From contig JAIQES010000003.1 in NCBI GenBank assembly GCA_020073705.1, positions 1 to 64,000 on the forward strand: a stretch of 64,000 nucleotides of DNA. Reading direction: 5' to 3'. The position numbers and the translations under genes are program-made. The stretch comes from Terriglobia bacterium (lineage in GTDB: Bacteria; Acidobacteriota; Terriglobia; Acidiferrales; UBA7541). The notes below the pieces were generated by a model, which was not told the DNA's origin, made no database searches, and saw only the letters and a program-made list of their open reading frames with translations. This document shows, piece by piece, positions 35,628 to 48,635 of this stretch. Within the stretch, counting starts at the first letter, position 1. The number at the start of each line of letters is the position of its first letter.

Positions 35628-36476
35628 CTACTGCAGGAGTGCGTTCGGCTTCATATGGTGCAACTCGAGGCCATCCCGCACGTGCTGGAAGGCCTGGTCC
35701 ACGGTATCGGCGAATTCCAGCAGGCCGAATTCGTGCCGATTGATCGTCCCGCAGCGCAGCATGTGCTTCCAGTCGAGCACGCGGTCCCAATACTTGCGTC
35801 CATAAATCAAGATGAGGTTGCGCCGCTGAAGCTTGCCAGTTTGCATCAGGGTGAGCATTTCCCACAACTCGTCCATCGTGCCGAATCCGCCGGGAAAAAC
35901 GATGAGCGCCTTGGCCAGTTGCGCGAACCATAGCTTGCGCATGAAGAAATAATGGAACATGAAGCTCAGCTCGGGGCTGATGTAGTGATTGGCGCGCTGT
36001 TCGTGCGGCAACTGAATACTAAGGCCAATGGATTTTCCGCCCGCTTCGACGGCGCCGAGGTTGGCGGCCTCCATGATTCCTGGGCCGCCCCCCGAGCAGA
36101 TGACGAACCGCCGCGGATGGTCGCCGAGCGACATCGCCCAGGACGTGATCCGCCGCGCCAGCTCGCGCGCCTCCTCGTAGTAGCGGGACATCTCAAGCGC
36201 CGCTTTGGCATCGCGGAGGGCAGCCCGTTGTTCCAGTGTGCTGCGGCGGTTCCCTTCTTCCCGAATCTTCTGCAGATGCGCCAGCGCATGTTCGCGCGAG
36301 CAAATGCGCGCTGAACCGAACATCACAATCGTGTCGCCCACCTTCTCGCGCCGCAGCCGCTCAAGCGGTTCAATGTACTCTGTCATGATGCGCACTGGCC
36401 GTGCCGGAACACTCTCCATGAACACGTGATCGTGATACGGTGGAACGAGTTTCTTCTTTTGGCGTGTACGGCTCAT
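35628..36476 (-). CDS. LOG family (TIGR00730-like) nucleotide phosphoribohydrolase
   Basis: The 282-residue protein has the Rossmann-like 'lysine decarboxylase' fold of the LOG family: an SGGGPGIMEAAN-type motif at about residue 130, and PGGFGTMDELWEML at about 190. The arginine, Glu and Thr residues that cleave nucleoside 5'-monophosphates at the N-glycosidic bond are within these motifs. Family members release cytokinin bases or recycle nucleotides. It has a 60-residue N-terminal extension compared with short LOG proteins. The start follows GGAGGAGCC. It is divergent from the VWFA gene. Confidence 0.82.
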   Translation of the reverse strand: MSRTRQKKKLVPPYHDHVFMESVPARPVRIMTEYIEPLERLRREKVGDTIVMFGSARICSREHALAHLQKIREEGNRRSTLEQRAALRDAKAALEMSRYYEEARELARRITSWAMSLGDHPRRFVICSGGGPGIMEAANLGAVEAGGKSIGLSIQLPHEQRANHYISPELSFMFHYFFMRKLWFAQLAKALIVFPGGFGTMDELWEMLTLMQTGKLQRRNLILIYGRKYWDRVLDWKHMLRCGTINRHEFGLLEFADTVDQAFQHVRDGLELHHMKPNALLQ

Positions 36477-36664
36477 GGCTCCTCCACGGCTCGAGCGATG
36501 CGAACCGTCATTCTACGCAACCGCCAGGGGTAAACACCAGCAACACAGGCTGCCCCTGTGCGGTCTGTATACCGGCTTCTTTTAAGATGGATCGCCGATG
36601 GGCTATGCCGACGGCCTGCCAACCCGCAGGCGTAATTTCCCTTCCAATGCGGTAAACTGGGGCC

Positions 36665-37798
36665 ATGAGTTTGAGACGAGCCTTTGCTATCGGCCTTGCT
36701 CTAATCGCTGCGTGGCTTGTGTTCTCAACCGCGCCCGCCCGAGCACAGGGATCGCAGGGCCCCATCGCGCCCAAGCCTGGCGCGCCGGTACAAAAGGCGC
36801 CCGACAACGCGATTCGCGTAAGAGTCGCGCTGGTGAACGCGCCGGTCACCGTGCATGACGCCAAGGGCGAACTGGTCCTGGACCTCAAGAAAGAAAATCT
36901 CCATGTGTTCGACAACGGCGTCGAGCAGAACATCGAAACGTTCGACCTTGGCGGGGAGCCGCTCTCAGCCGTGTTGGTTTTTGAAACCAGTTCGCGCGTC
37001 GCCCCGTTGCTACCAGCCGTCCAGAAGTCCGCGATTGTGTTCACCCAAACGGTCATCGGCCCGTCGGGCGATGCCGCAGTCCTCGGCTACAACGATGACG
37101 TGGAACGCCTGCTGCCATTCACCGCGGACCACGACAAGATCGAGAAGACGATTGCGAACCTTAAGACTGGAACCAGTGGCACGCGCCTGTACGATGCGCT
37201 ATCGATGGCGGTGGGCCTGCTGCGTGACCGCCCACCCTCGCGACGGCGCATAATCATCGTCGTCGCCGAAGCGAGGGACGCCGGAAGCGAAGAAAAGCTC
37301 GGTGAGGTTCTCCGCGAGGCGCAGCTTTCAAACATCGTCATCTACACGGTCGGGCTTTCGACGGCGGCGGCCGCGTTGCGCGCCCCGCCTAAGCAATCGG
37401 GGCCAATCCAGGCGGCGCCGCCTGGCACATTCGGGCTCCCGCCAGTGCCCGGCACGGTACAGACGCCGACCACCGAGCAGCAGCGCACCGGCTACATCGA
37501 CGTGGACTTGCTGTCCCTGGCCGAGTGGGCCGTGGAGAATGCGAAAGCCGTCGTGAAGGACCGTCCGCTCGAGGTCGCCACGGTCGCCACCGGAGGGATG
37601 TACCAGTCCACGTTCCGCGACCGCTCGATCGAAGACGTCGTCGATGCGATTGGAGGAGAGCTCAACGCGCAGTACACGTTGAGCTATCGTCCCACCGGCT
37701 CCGAAGCCGCTGGGTATCATCAAATCAAAGTAACGGTGGATCGCCCAGACGTGAAGGTCCGCACCCGCCCCGGGTATTACATCGAGGCGAAAAACTAG
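36665..37798 (+). CDS. Exported VWFA-related protein (acidobacterial type)
   Basis: After a signal peptide ending ARAQ there is a proline-rich linker, then a beta segment typical of this family (RVALVNAPVTVHDAKGELV, LHVFDNGVEQ), and a von Willebrand A domain with SAVLVFETSS, where the MIDAS DxSxS motif is altered to ETSS. GTSGTRLYDAL supplies the second MIDAS threonine. A YTLSYRP-type C-terminal strand closes the domain. VWFA-related proteins of this sort are numerous in Acidobacteriota and are thought to act in adhesion or protein complexes at the cell surface; the exact role is unknown. Confidence 0.8.
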   Translation: MSLRRAFAIGLALIAAWLVFSTAPARAQGSQGPIAPKPGAPVQKAPDNAIRVRVALVNAPVTVHDAKGELVLDLKKENLHVFDNGVEQNIETFDLGGEPLSAVLVFETSSRVAPLLPAVQKSAIVFTQTVIGPSGDAAVLGYNDDVERLLPFTADHDKIEKTIANLKTGTSGTRLYDALSMAVGLLRDRPPSRRRIIIVVAEARDAGSEEKLGEVLREAQLSNIVIYTVGLSTAAAALRAPPKQSGPIQAAPPGTFGLPPVPGTVQTPTTEQQRTGYIDVDLLSLAEWAVENAKAVVKDRPLEVATVATGGMYQSTFRDRSIEDVVDAIGGELNAQYTLSYRPTGSEAAGYHQIKVTVDRPDVKVRTRPGYYIEAKN

Positions 37799-37886
37799 GG
37801 AAGTATCTCGAGAAGCTCCCGCAACTCCTCGGATAATTCAGGGAACGCCTCGGAAAAAAGCATCGAACACCTTCTCTGTTCTTCCT

Positions 37887-40427
<2,541 letters not shown>

Positions 40428-40547
40428 GGATTCCCCCTCAGTTCTTCTGTAGCGCCCGCCTCTTGTGGTGAGCGAATGCGAACCATCACGCGGGCATATT
40501 CTCAGATTAAAGCTGCCGTCCTGAAGAGCGTCGCTACACAACCGCTC

Positions 40548-40799
40548 TTAGGTCCGCCGCGCCGCCCGCTGCGCGACATAGTCTTTCACCGCATCGAAAG
40601 CGGCCGCCGCATTCAGAAACCGTTGCGGCCCGAAATACGCTTCGAGTTCCGCTATCAGCGCATCGCGTTCAGCTTCGCTCGAGCACTTGACGGCCACGCC
40701 GCGCTCATTATCCGGCGCTTTGGTCAGGGTCGCGCGAAATTCCGAGCACGACAATCCGCGCAATCCCGGCAGCGTCGTCCAGCTTAGTTGAAATTTCAT
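40548..40799 (-). CDS. Small hypothetical protein between gyrA and gyrB
   Basis: This ORF codes for about 83 residues, mostly predicted helix with a cysteine (GLSCSEF) and an EAERDALIAELEAYFG segment. The reading frame uses typical codons of its neighbours. No SD is obvious before ATG 40799 or GTG 40802, and I recognise no domain. It fills a place in the gyrB-gyrA interval between a compound repeat and gyrA. It could be a small real protein. Confidence 0.45.
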   Translation of the reverse strand: MKFQLSWTTLPGLRGLSCSEFRATLTKAPDNERGVAVKCSSEAERDALIAELEAYFGPQRFLNAAAAFDAVKDYVAQRAARRT

Positions 40800-40818
40800 C
40801 ACTTAAAATGCAAGCCGC

Positions 40819-40968
40819 TCAGGGGCTAAAGCCCCCCAAATTGCAGCCCTTGACGGCATGGCTAAAGCCATGCCCCAAGAGGCCTCGCCTCATTCGCACT
40901 CGGTTTGTGGGTCGCGGCTTCAGCCGCGACATTACGCCCGCCGCACGAAGGGGCTTTAGTCCCTGAAG
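40819..40968. repeat. Compound REP-like repeat between gyrB and gyrA
   Basis: Outer arms TCAGGGGCTAAAGCCCC (40819-40835) and GGGGCTTTAGTCCCTGA (40950-40966) pair with one mismatch. Between them are GGCATGGCTAAAGCCATGCC (40855-40874) and GTCGCGGCTTCAGCCGCGAC (40911-40930). The elements belong to the same family as those at 8.4, 19.5 and 59.2 kb. Confidence 0.8.
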
Positions 40969-40982
40969 TCATGGCGCGTGAT

Positions 40983-43907
<2,925 letters not shown>

Positions 43908-45020
43908 TCAGATTCGCATCGGCATGATGATGTAGCGGTAGCGGTAGGCCTCTTCAGCAAGGGGGCGCATTTGCCCCGCCGATTGTTCGTCCTTTAGTTC
44001 CAGGCTGATCGGGCCTTCGGCGGCGGCGGCAAGAAAATCCAGCATGTAATCCGCATTAAATCCGATGGCCAGCGGCTCGCCTTTGTATTCCTTTTCGAGC
44101 GTTTCTTTCGCTTCGCCATATTCCGGACTGGACGCGGAAATTTCGACGCCTTCCTGGGTGACGGAAAGTTTCACGGCGTGCGAGCGCTGGTCGGCTAGTT
44201 GCGCGACGCGCTTCACGGCGTCATTCAATTCGTTCCGTTCGATCACCACATGCTTGTTGTTGTCGCGCGGCAGGACGGCTTCGTAGTTGGGGAACTGGCC
44301 GGTGAGCATGCGCGAAATCAGCAGGCGCTCGCCGACACGGAAAAATAGATGGCTGTCATCGAGGGCGAATTCAATCTGGCCATCTTCTCCGGCCTCGCTC
44401 GCGAGACGCTGGATTTCGGTCAACGCTTTTTTCGGCACCAGAGGGCGCACTTCGCGTGTCAGCCCGGCGAATTTATGGTCGATTTCAGCCATGGCCAGAC
44501 GATGCCCATCGGTGGCGACCATGGTAATCGTGTCCGGCTTGAGCAGTAATAACGCGCCATTAAGAGTGTAGCGTGATTCTTCATTTGAAATCGCAAATGC
44601 GGTTTTCGCAATCAGCGATGACAGGATTTTCGCGGGAATCGTCACCAGCGGATGCGGAAACGCCGGAATCGCCGGGAAATTATCCTTGGACATCCCAACC
44701 ATTTTGTATGTCTTCCGGTCGGCGAGGATTTGCACCCAATGGTTTTCAAGTAGCTTGAAACGAATCTCGCCTTCGGGCAGCAAGCGCACCAATTCTAGGA
44801 GTTTTTTGGCGGGAATTGTTCCCGAACCCTCTTTCTTCACCTTTGCTTCACAGGAGGTGCGGATGGAGAGCTCGAGATCGGTAGCCGTCAGGGTCACCTG
44901 ATTGCCGGCGGCTTCGCACAGAATGTTGCCGAGAATTGGGATCGTCGTCTTTCGCTCAACAACACCCTGCGATAGACTCAACTCCTGGAGCAGGTCAAAC
45001 TTCTTAACGCTGAATTCCAT
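43908..45020 (-). CDS. dnaN: DNA polymerase III beta sliding clamp
   Basis: The 370-residue beta clamp has three similar domains; SGTIPAKKLLELVRLLPEG, ATDGHRLAMAEI and the C-terminal YIIMPMRI are characteristic. It encircles DNA and holds polymerase III and other partners by hydrophobic-pocket contacts. The ATG follows GGAGG. It lies downstream of dnaA with about 385 bases between, where several DnaA-box-like sites are found. Confidence 0.96.
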   Translation of the reverse strand: MEFSVKKFDLLQELSLSQGVVERKTTIPILGNILCEAAGNQVTLTATDLELSIRTSCEAKVKKEGSGTIPAKKLLELVRLLPEGEIRFKLLENHWVQILADRKTYKMVGMSKDNFPAIPAFPHPLVTIPAKILSSLIAKTAFAISNEESRYTLNGALLLLKPDTITMVATDGHRLAMAEIDHKFAGLTREVRPLVPKKALTEIQRLASEAGEDGQIEFALDDSHLFFRVGERLLISRMLTGQFPNYEAVLPRDNNKHVVIERNELNDAVKRVAQLADQRSHAVKLSVTQEGVEISASSPEYGEAKETLEKEYKGEPLAIGFNADYMLDFLAAAAEGPISLELKDEQSAGQMRPLAEEAYRYRYIIMPMRI

Positions 45021-45123
45021 TGCTGGATTTCCTCCGACGGAAGGCCTTCCGTCAACTGCGGCTACAGACCGCTACTTTACCCTGTTTTACTGTAGGTATA
45101 AAGACCGTAGTAGTAGCCGTAGC

Positions 45124-45306
45124 TGTGGAAATGAGGAAATCGCGCTCTGACGATGACGCGGAAGCAGTTGTGCTGTGCATGAATGAATCGCCGGGCTGAG
45201 GATTGCGAGTATAACTCCACCTAGAACGAGCCGGATATAACGCAGCGAGCAAAATAATTCACAGCCTACTCAGGAATTACACAGGATGAGCATGGTGTTT
45301 TACACA
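45124..45306. other. DnaA-box cluster between dnaA and dnaN
   Basis: TGTGGAAAT (45124-45132, minus-strand box ATTTCCACA), TAATTCACA (45255-45263), AATTACACA (45275-45283) and TTTTACACA (45298-45306) resemble the DnaA box TTATNCACA. The last three are on one strand at spacings of about 20 and 23 bases. The first is part of GCTGTGGAAAT, repeated exactly upstream of dnaA. Together with the upstream cluster this suggests a bipartite origin. Confidence 0.55.
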
Positions 45307-45405
45307 GTATTTTAATAGGGCAGGCAGGGACGACAAAGCAGAACGGCGGACGCAGAGACGGCGCTGCGCAACCAAAAAACCAAGGTACCGAGGAAGCGAC
45401 GCAAC

Positions 45406-46716
45406 CTACCCGAAAGAATCCATCAACTTGTTAATTGTACGGTTCAGGTCCTTGTCGCTCCGGCGCAGAGCGTCGATTTTATTGATCGAGTGCAGGACTG
45501 TGGTGTGGTGTTTGCCGCCGAACTGGCGCCCGATTTCCGGCAGCGATGCCGAGGTGAGCTGTTTGACCAGGTACATCGCAATTTGCCGCGGGAAGGCGAT
45601 GGCCTTCGTATTGGAGCGCACCTTCAGGTCTTGTTCGCGCAGGCCAAACTGTTCGCCGACTTTTTTCTGGATCAGGTCGATGGTGATGCGCTTTTCCTGT
45701 GTGGCAATGAGGTTGCGCAACACCTGCTGCGCGGTGACCAAGTTCAGCGCCGAGCCGGTGAGCGAAGCGTAGGCCACAAGGCGAGTCAAAGCGCCCTCGA
45801 GCTCCCGCACGTTCGACTTGATAGCGCGCGCGATATATTCGGCGACATCATCCGGAATCATGACGTGTTCCGTCTCCGCCTTTTTTTGCAGGATGGCAAT
45901 TTTTGTTTCCAGATCCGGAGGTTGAATGTCTGCGATCAATCCCCACTCGAATCGCGAGCGCAGGCGTTCTTCAATTGCCGAGATTTCCTTCGGCGGGCAA
46001 TCGGAGCTCACGATGATCTGGCGCTGCAAATCGTAGAGCGCGTTGAAGGTATGAAAGAACTCCTCCTGCGTCCGCTCCTTGCCCGCGATGAACTGGATGT
46101 CATCCACCAGCAGCACATCGACGGACCGGAACCGGTCACGGAAGCTGCTCATGCGGTCGAAGCGCAAGGAGTTGATCACTTCATTGGTGAACTTCTCCGC
46201 GCTGATGTAGGTGAGCCGCGCCGCCGGGTTGCGCTTCTTGATCAGGTGCCCGACCGCCTGCATCAGATGTGTCTTGCCCATACCCACGCCGCCGTACAAG
46301 AATAGCGGGTTGTAGGCTTTTGAGGGCTGCTCGGCAACGGCCTGGGCGGCAGCATGCGCGAATTGGTTCGATGCACCCACGACAAACGTTTCAAACATAT
46401 AGCGCGGGTTAAGCTGGTGATCGACGGAATCGAAGTCCAGGCGCGTCTGCTTAGCAGACGTTCCTGCCGGCAGGGGATCATTCTCGGTATAAAGAAACTC
46501 AAGATGCGTGTCGTTCATGCCGACTTCGACCAAAACCGCCTGCAACAACTCGCCGTAAGTTTCCGTGAGCCGCTTTCGAAATACGCGCGAAGGGACGCGA
46601 ACCACCAGCTTGCCGTTTTCCGCGCCTTCCTGGCGTGTGGGACGAAACCATGTAGAGAAGCTATGCGGATTAACCCGCCGCTCCATGTGCTGTAGAATTT
46701 TTTCCCAAGAATTCAT
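45406..46716 (-). CDS. dnaA: Chromosomal replication initiator DnaA
   Basis: DnaA recognises oriC boxes and opens the duplex. The 436 residues contain domain I (MNSWEKILQHM..), the AAA+ ATPase with Walker A GGVGMGKTH and Walker B LLVDDIQFI, the sensor arginine region SRFEWGLIADI, and the C-terminal DNA-binding signature GRQFGGKHHTTVLHSI. It lies 45-75 bases downstream of three TTTCCACA boxes, so autoregulation and origin function are expected. dnaN and gyrB follow on the same strand. Confidence 0.97.
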   Translation of the reverse strand: MNSWEKILQHMERRVNPHSFSTWFRPTRQEGAENGKLVVRVPSRVFRKRLTETYGELLQAVLVEVGMNDTHLEFLYTENDPLPAGTSAKQTRLDFDSVDHQLNPRYMFETFVVGASNQFAHAAAQAVAEQPSKAYNPLFLYGGVGMGKTHLMQAVGHLIKKRNPAARLTYISAEKFTNEVINSLRFDRMSSFRDRFRSVDVLLVDDIQFIAGKERTQEEFFHTFNALYDLQRQIIVSSDCPPKEISAIEERLRSRFEWGLIADIQPPDLETKIAILQKKAETEHVMIPDDVAEYIARAIKSNVRELEGALTRLVAYASLTGSALNLVTAQQVLRNLIATQEKRITIDLIQKKVGEQFGLREQDLKVRSNTKAIAFPRQIAMYLVKQLTSASLPEIGRQFGGKHHTTVLHSINKIDALRRSDKDLNRTINKLMDSFG

Positions 46717-46760
46717 GCCCTCAGAACCCTCAAATAGAGCGAAAAAGTCTCTCCATAACT

Positions 46761-47020
46761 ATTTCCACAGATGTGGAAAAGCTGTGGAAATACACATCCA
46801 GGGGACTGAACTACGGCTACATTCAGTTTCTGGTACAACCCCGTGATCTTCCCCTTTGTCTCCCACCTTCGTGTTCGCGTCACGGCGTTCACGGGGATGC
46901 TTACTGCCATACTGAACTCATCAGGATGGGATGGATTCTCGCCGAACGGGAGCTATGCGGCAAGGGAAAACTTCGCGCTGCCATACATTGGTCCCACAGA
47001 AGATTCACAGTTTTTCCACA
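46761..47020. other. oriC: Candidate oriC: DnaA boxes upstream of dnaA
   Basis: Boxes ATTTCCACA (46761-46769, plus), TGTGGAAAA (46772-46780, minus) and TGTGGAAAT (46783-46791, minus) are packed in 31 bases, and TTTTCCACA (47012-47020, plus) lies 220 bases further. Weaker TTCACA-like sites lie near 47005 and 47075. No gene is convincing in 46717-47182. This gene-free stretch next to dnaA is the best origin candidate in the window. Confidence 0.65.
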
Positions 47021-47182
47021 AGAGCTTATCTCACTAGAAACACACCACTTGCTTTGTCATTGGAGATTTTGCTGATGAATTCTGTGAATTTGGGCAAGGA
47101 TCAATGCCTCACTAAGGACACAAGCAATGATCGCCGTTATGGAACAGACACGCATAGCAATGTAACAGACCAGTAATATTCA

Positions 47183-47400
47183 CTAGGGGAGCTTATCCGG
47201 CCTGGGAAATTCGTAGATCCCCAGCGGGTCGGCGCCAATCAGCAGACGGTCTGGTTCCACGAGAATCGTCGAGACCTCGACCCGCGCGCCACCGGGCATG
47301 TAGGTTCGAATTGTTCCTGTGCGTGAGATGGCGCAGGAACAATCGAAGCCAGAGCTACAGCAAACAAAGTCGTAACATACAAGGAAATCGCGCGGTACAT
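47183..47400 (-). pseudogene. Frameshifted exported-protein remnant downstream of ymdB
   Basis: Starting at ATG 47400, twelve bases after the ymdB stop, the minus strand codes for a signal peptide (YVTTLFAVALASIVPAPSHA) and runs on to a stop at 47239, 53 codons in all. In another frame the sequence continues with a well-formed segment, MPGGARVEVSTILVE, then LLIGADPLGIYEFPRP, to a TAG at 47183. The two pieces look like the head and tail of one exported protein joined by deletion or frameshift. Inverted CAGGAACAAT copies (about 35 bases apart) lie at the junction. It is too short for the ORF track. Confidence 0.5.
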
Positions 47401-47412
47401 GATGGTTTTGCC

Positions 47413-48195
47413 TCAGTCGGCCCGGAAGCGGAGGCGTTCGATCCCACGAGCCCGGCCCGTTGTCTCGTCCACGTCGAGCAGGATCGTGTTCATCTGGACG
47501 TCGCCGGTTGCCACCTCAAAGCGCGCCGGCCGGCCGTCGAGAAACCGTCGCAGGATGGCGGCCTTGTCCATTCCAATGATGCCGTTATGCGGCCCGGTCA
47601 TGCCGGCATCGGTCTGAAACGCAGTTCCGCCAGGCAATATCTGCTCGTCAGCTGTGGCAACGTGCGTGTGCGTGCCGATCACGGCCGAGACGCGTCCGTC
47701 CAAATACCACCCCATGGCTTCCTTCTCACTGGTCGTTTCCGCGTGAAAGTCCACGAAGATGACGCGGACTTCTGCTGGGATGCGGGCAATCTCCTGATCG
47801 GCTGCCCGGAACGGACAATCACTCGCCGCCATGAACACGCGCCCCTGCAAGTTCAGGACGGCATAAGGCACGCCGTTGCGCGCCGTGCCCACGAAAAGCC
47901 CGCTGCCGGGGTTGATATTCGGAAAGTTCGCAGGTCGCAGCAGACGAGGCTGTAGCGGGATGTAATCAAGAATTTCCTTGCGGTCCCAGATGTGATTCCC
48001 GCCGGTCAGCACTTCCACTCCTGCCTCAAACAGTTCATCGGCCAGCCTGGGCGTGATGCCGAACCCCGAGGCGGCGTTTTCGCCGTTGGCAATCACAAGG
48101 TCGATCTGCCGCGTCTGGACGATGTCCGCCAGCAGGTCGGAAACAATCCGCCGGCCGAGCGAACCCACGATGTCGCCAATAAATAGAATTTTCAT
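47413..48195 (-). CDS. YmdB family metallophosphoesterase
   Basis: The 260-residue protein belongs to the YmdB/TIGR00282 calcineurin-like phosphoesterases: MKILFIGDIVGSLGRR (metal Asp), NGENAASGFGIT, GGNHIWDRKE, FVDFHAETTSEK and GTHTHVATAD supply the dinuclear metal site. YmdB hydrolyses 2',3'-cyclic nucleotides and in Bacillus regulates motility versus biofilm genes, often beside rny. Here rny is missing and a 6S RNA gene lies upstream. It begins after an AAGAGAAA SD. Confidence 0.92.
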   Translation of the reverse strand: MKILFIGDIVGSLGRRIVSDLLADIVQTRQIDLVIANGENAASGFGITPRLADELFEAGVEVLTGGNHIWDRKEILDYIPLQPRLLRPANFPNINPGSGLFVGTARNGVPYAVLNLQGRVFMAASDCPFRAADQEIARIPAEVRVIFVDFHAETTSEKEAMGWYLDGRVSAVIGTHTHVATADEQILPGGTAFQTDAGMTGPHNGIIGMDKAAILRRFLDGRPARFEVATGDVQMNTILLDVDETTGRARGIERLRFRAD

Positions 48196-48269
48196 TTTCT
48201 CTTTTCAGGGCGTGGCTGTCGTTCCGGCTCCCAGCTTGGCCGGAGAATCTCACAGAAATCGTTGGCGTC

Positions 48270-48297
48270 AAAAAAACGGAGCGGTCCACTTCGCCGT
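48270..48297 (-). terminator. Terminator of the 6S RNA
   Basis: TCCAC and GTGGA flank an eight-base loop, and CCGCTCCG then leads into seven Ts (48270-48276) on the minus strand. The stem is short, but the T-run marks the probable 3' end. Confidence 0.5.
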
Positions 48298-48478
48298 GTG
48301 GAGCTAGATCCTGAACCTCTGTGTAAAGTGGGTGCCCTGCGCCGTCCTTTAGGCTTTCCCACGGCGGACCGAAATCCGCTGCGGGACATGCACACCGGCC
48401 GTCTGACATAGGCTCCCGGAGATCCAGTATGGTTCAAAAGATCGTCGCGCCAACACCTGCGTTGCAGGCCAACTCCGC
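48277..48478 (-). ncRNA. ssrS: 6S RNA
   Basis: On the minus strand the central terminal-loop region carries GGTGTGCATG and GAAAGCCTAAAGGACGGCG, which match the conserved GGTGAGCATG and GAAGCCTTAAAAC segments of E. coli 6S RNA in order and position. The apical hairpin CCCGCAGCGGA/TCCGCCGTGGG lies between. GATC..TTGAACC near the 5' side pairs with GGTTCA.GATC near the 3' side, and CGGAG/CTCCG closes the ends, giving an RNA of about 200 nt, the usual size. It sits between zapA and ymdB, the same neighbourhood (zapA-ssrS) as in other bacteria. 6S RNA binds the sigma-70 RNA polymerase and mimics an open promoter. A T7 run follows at 48270-48276. Confidence 0.8.
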
Positions 48479-48483
48479 CTTTT

Positions 48484-48492
48484 ATTCTAGCA
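48484..48492 (-). promoter_or_regulatory. Extended -10 promoter of the 6S RNA gene
   Basis: TGCTAGAAT on the minus strand is the same extended -10 sequence as in front of lpxC. Its start of transcription would fall near 48478, matching the 5' end inferred from the closing stem. Confidence 0.55.
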
Positions 48493-48635
48493 AATCCGCC
48501 AGGTTGACGCCGTCGAGCTGTCCGCGGGCCGTTCCGCAAAGCAACAAACGATGCCGCAAAACAGCCAAACTTATGCGATGAGTCGGAATGAGCCGGGCCG
48601 AATTCAATATGAAAGTAAGCTCACTGGTTAGTGGC

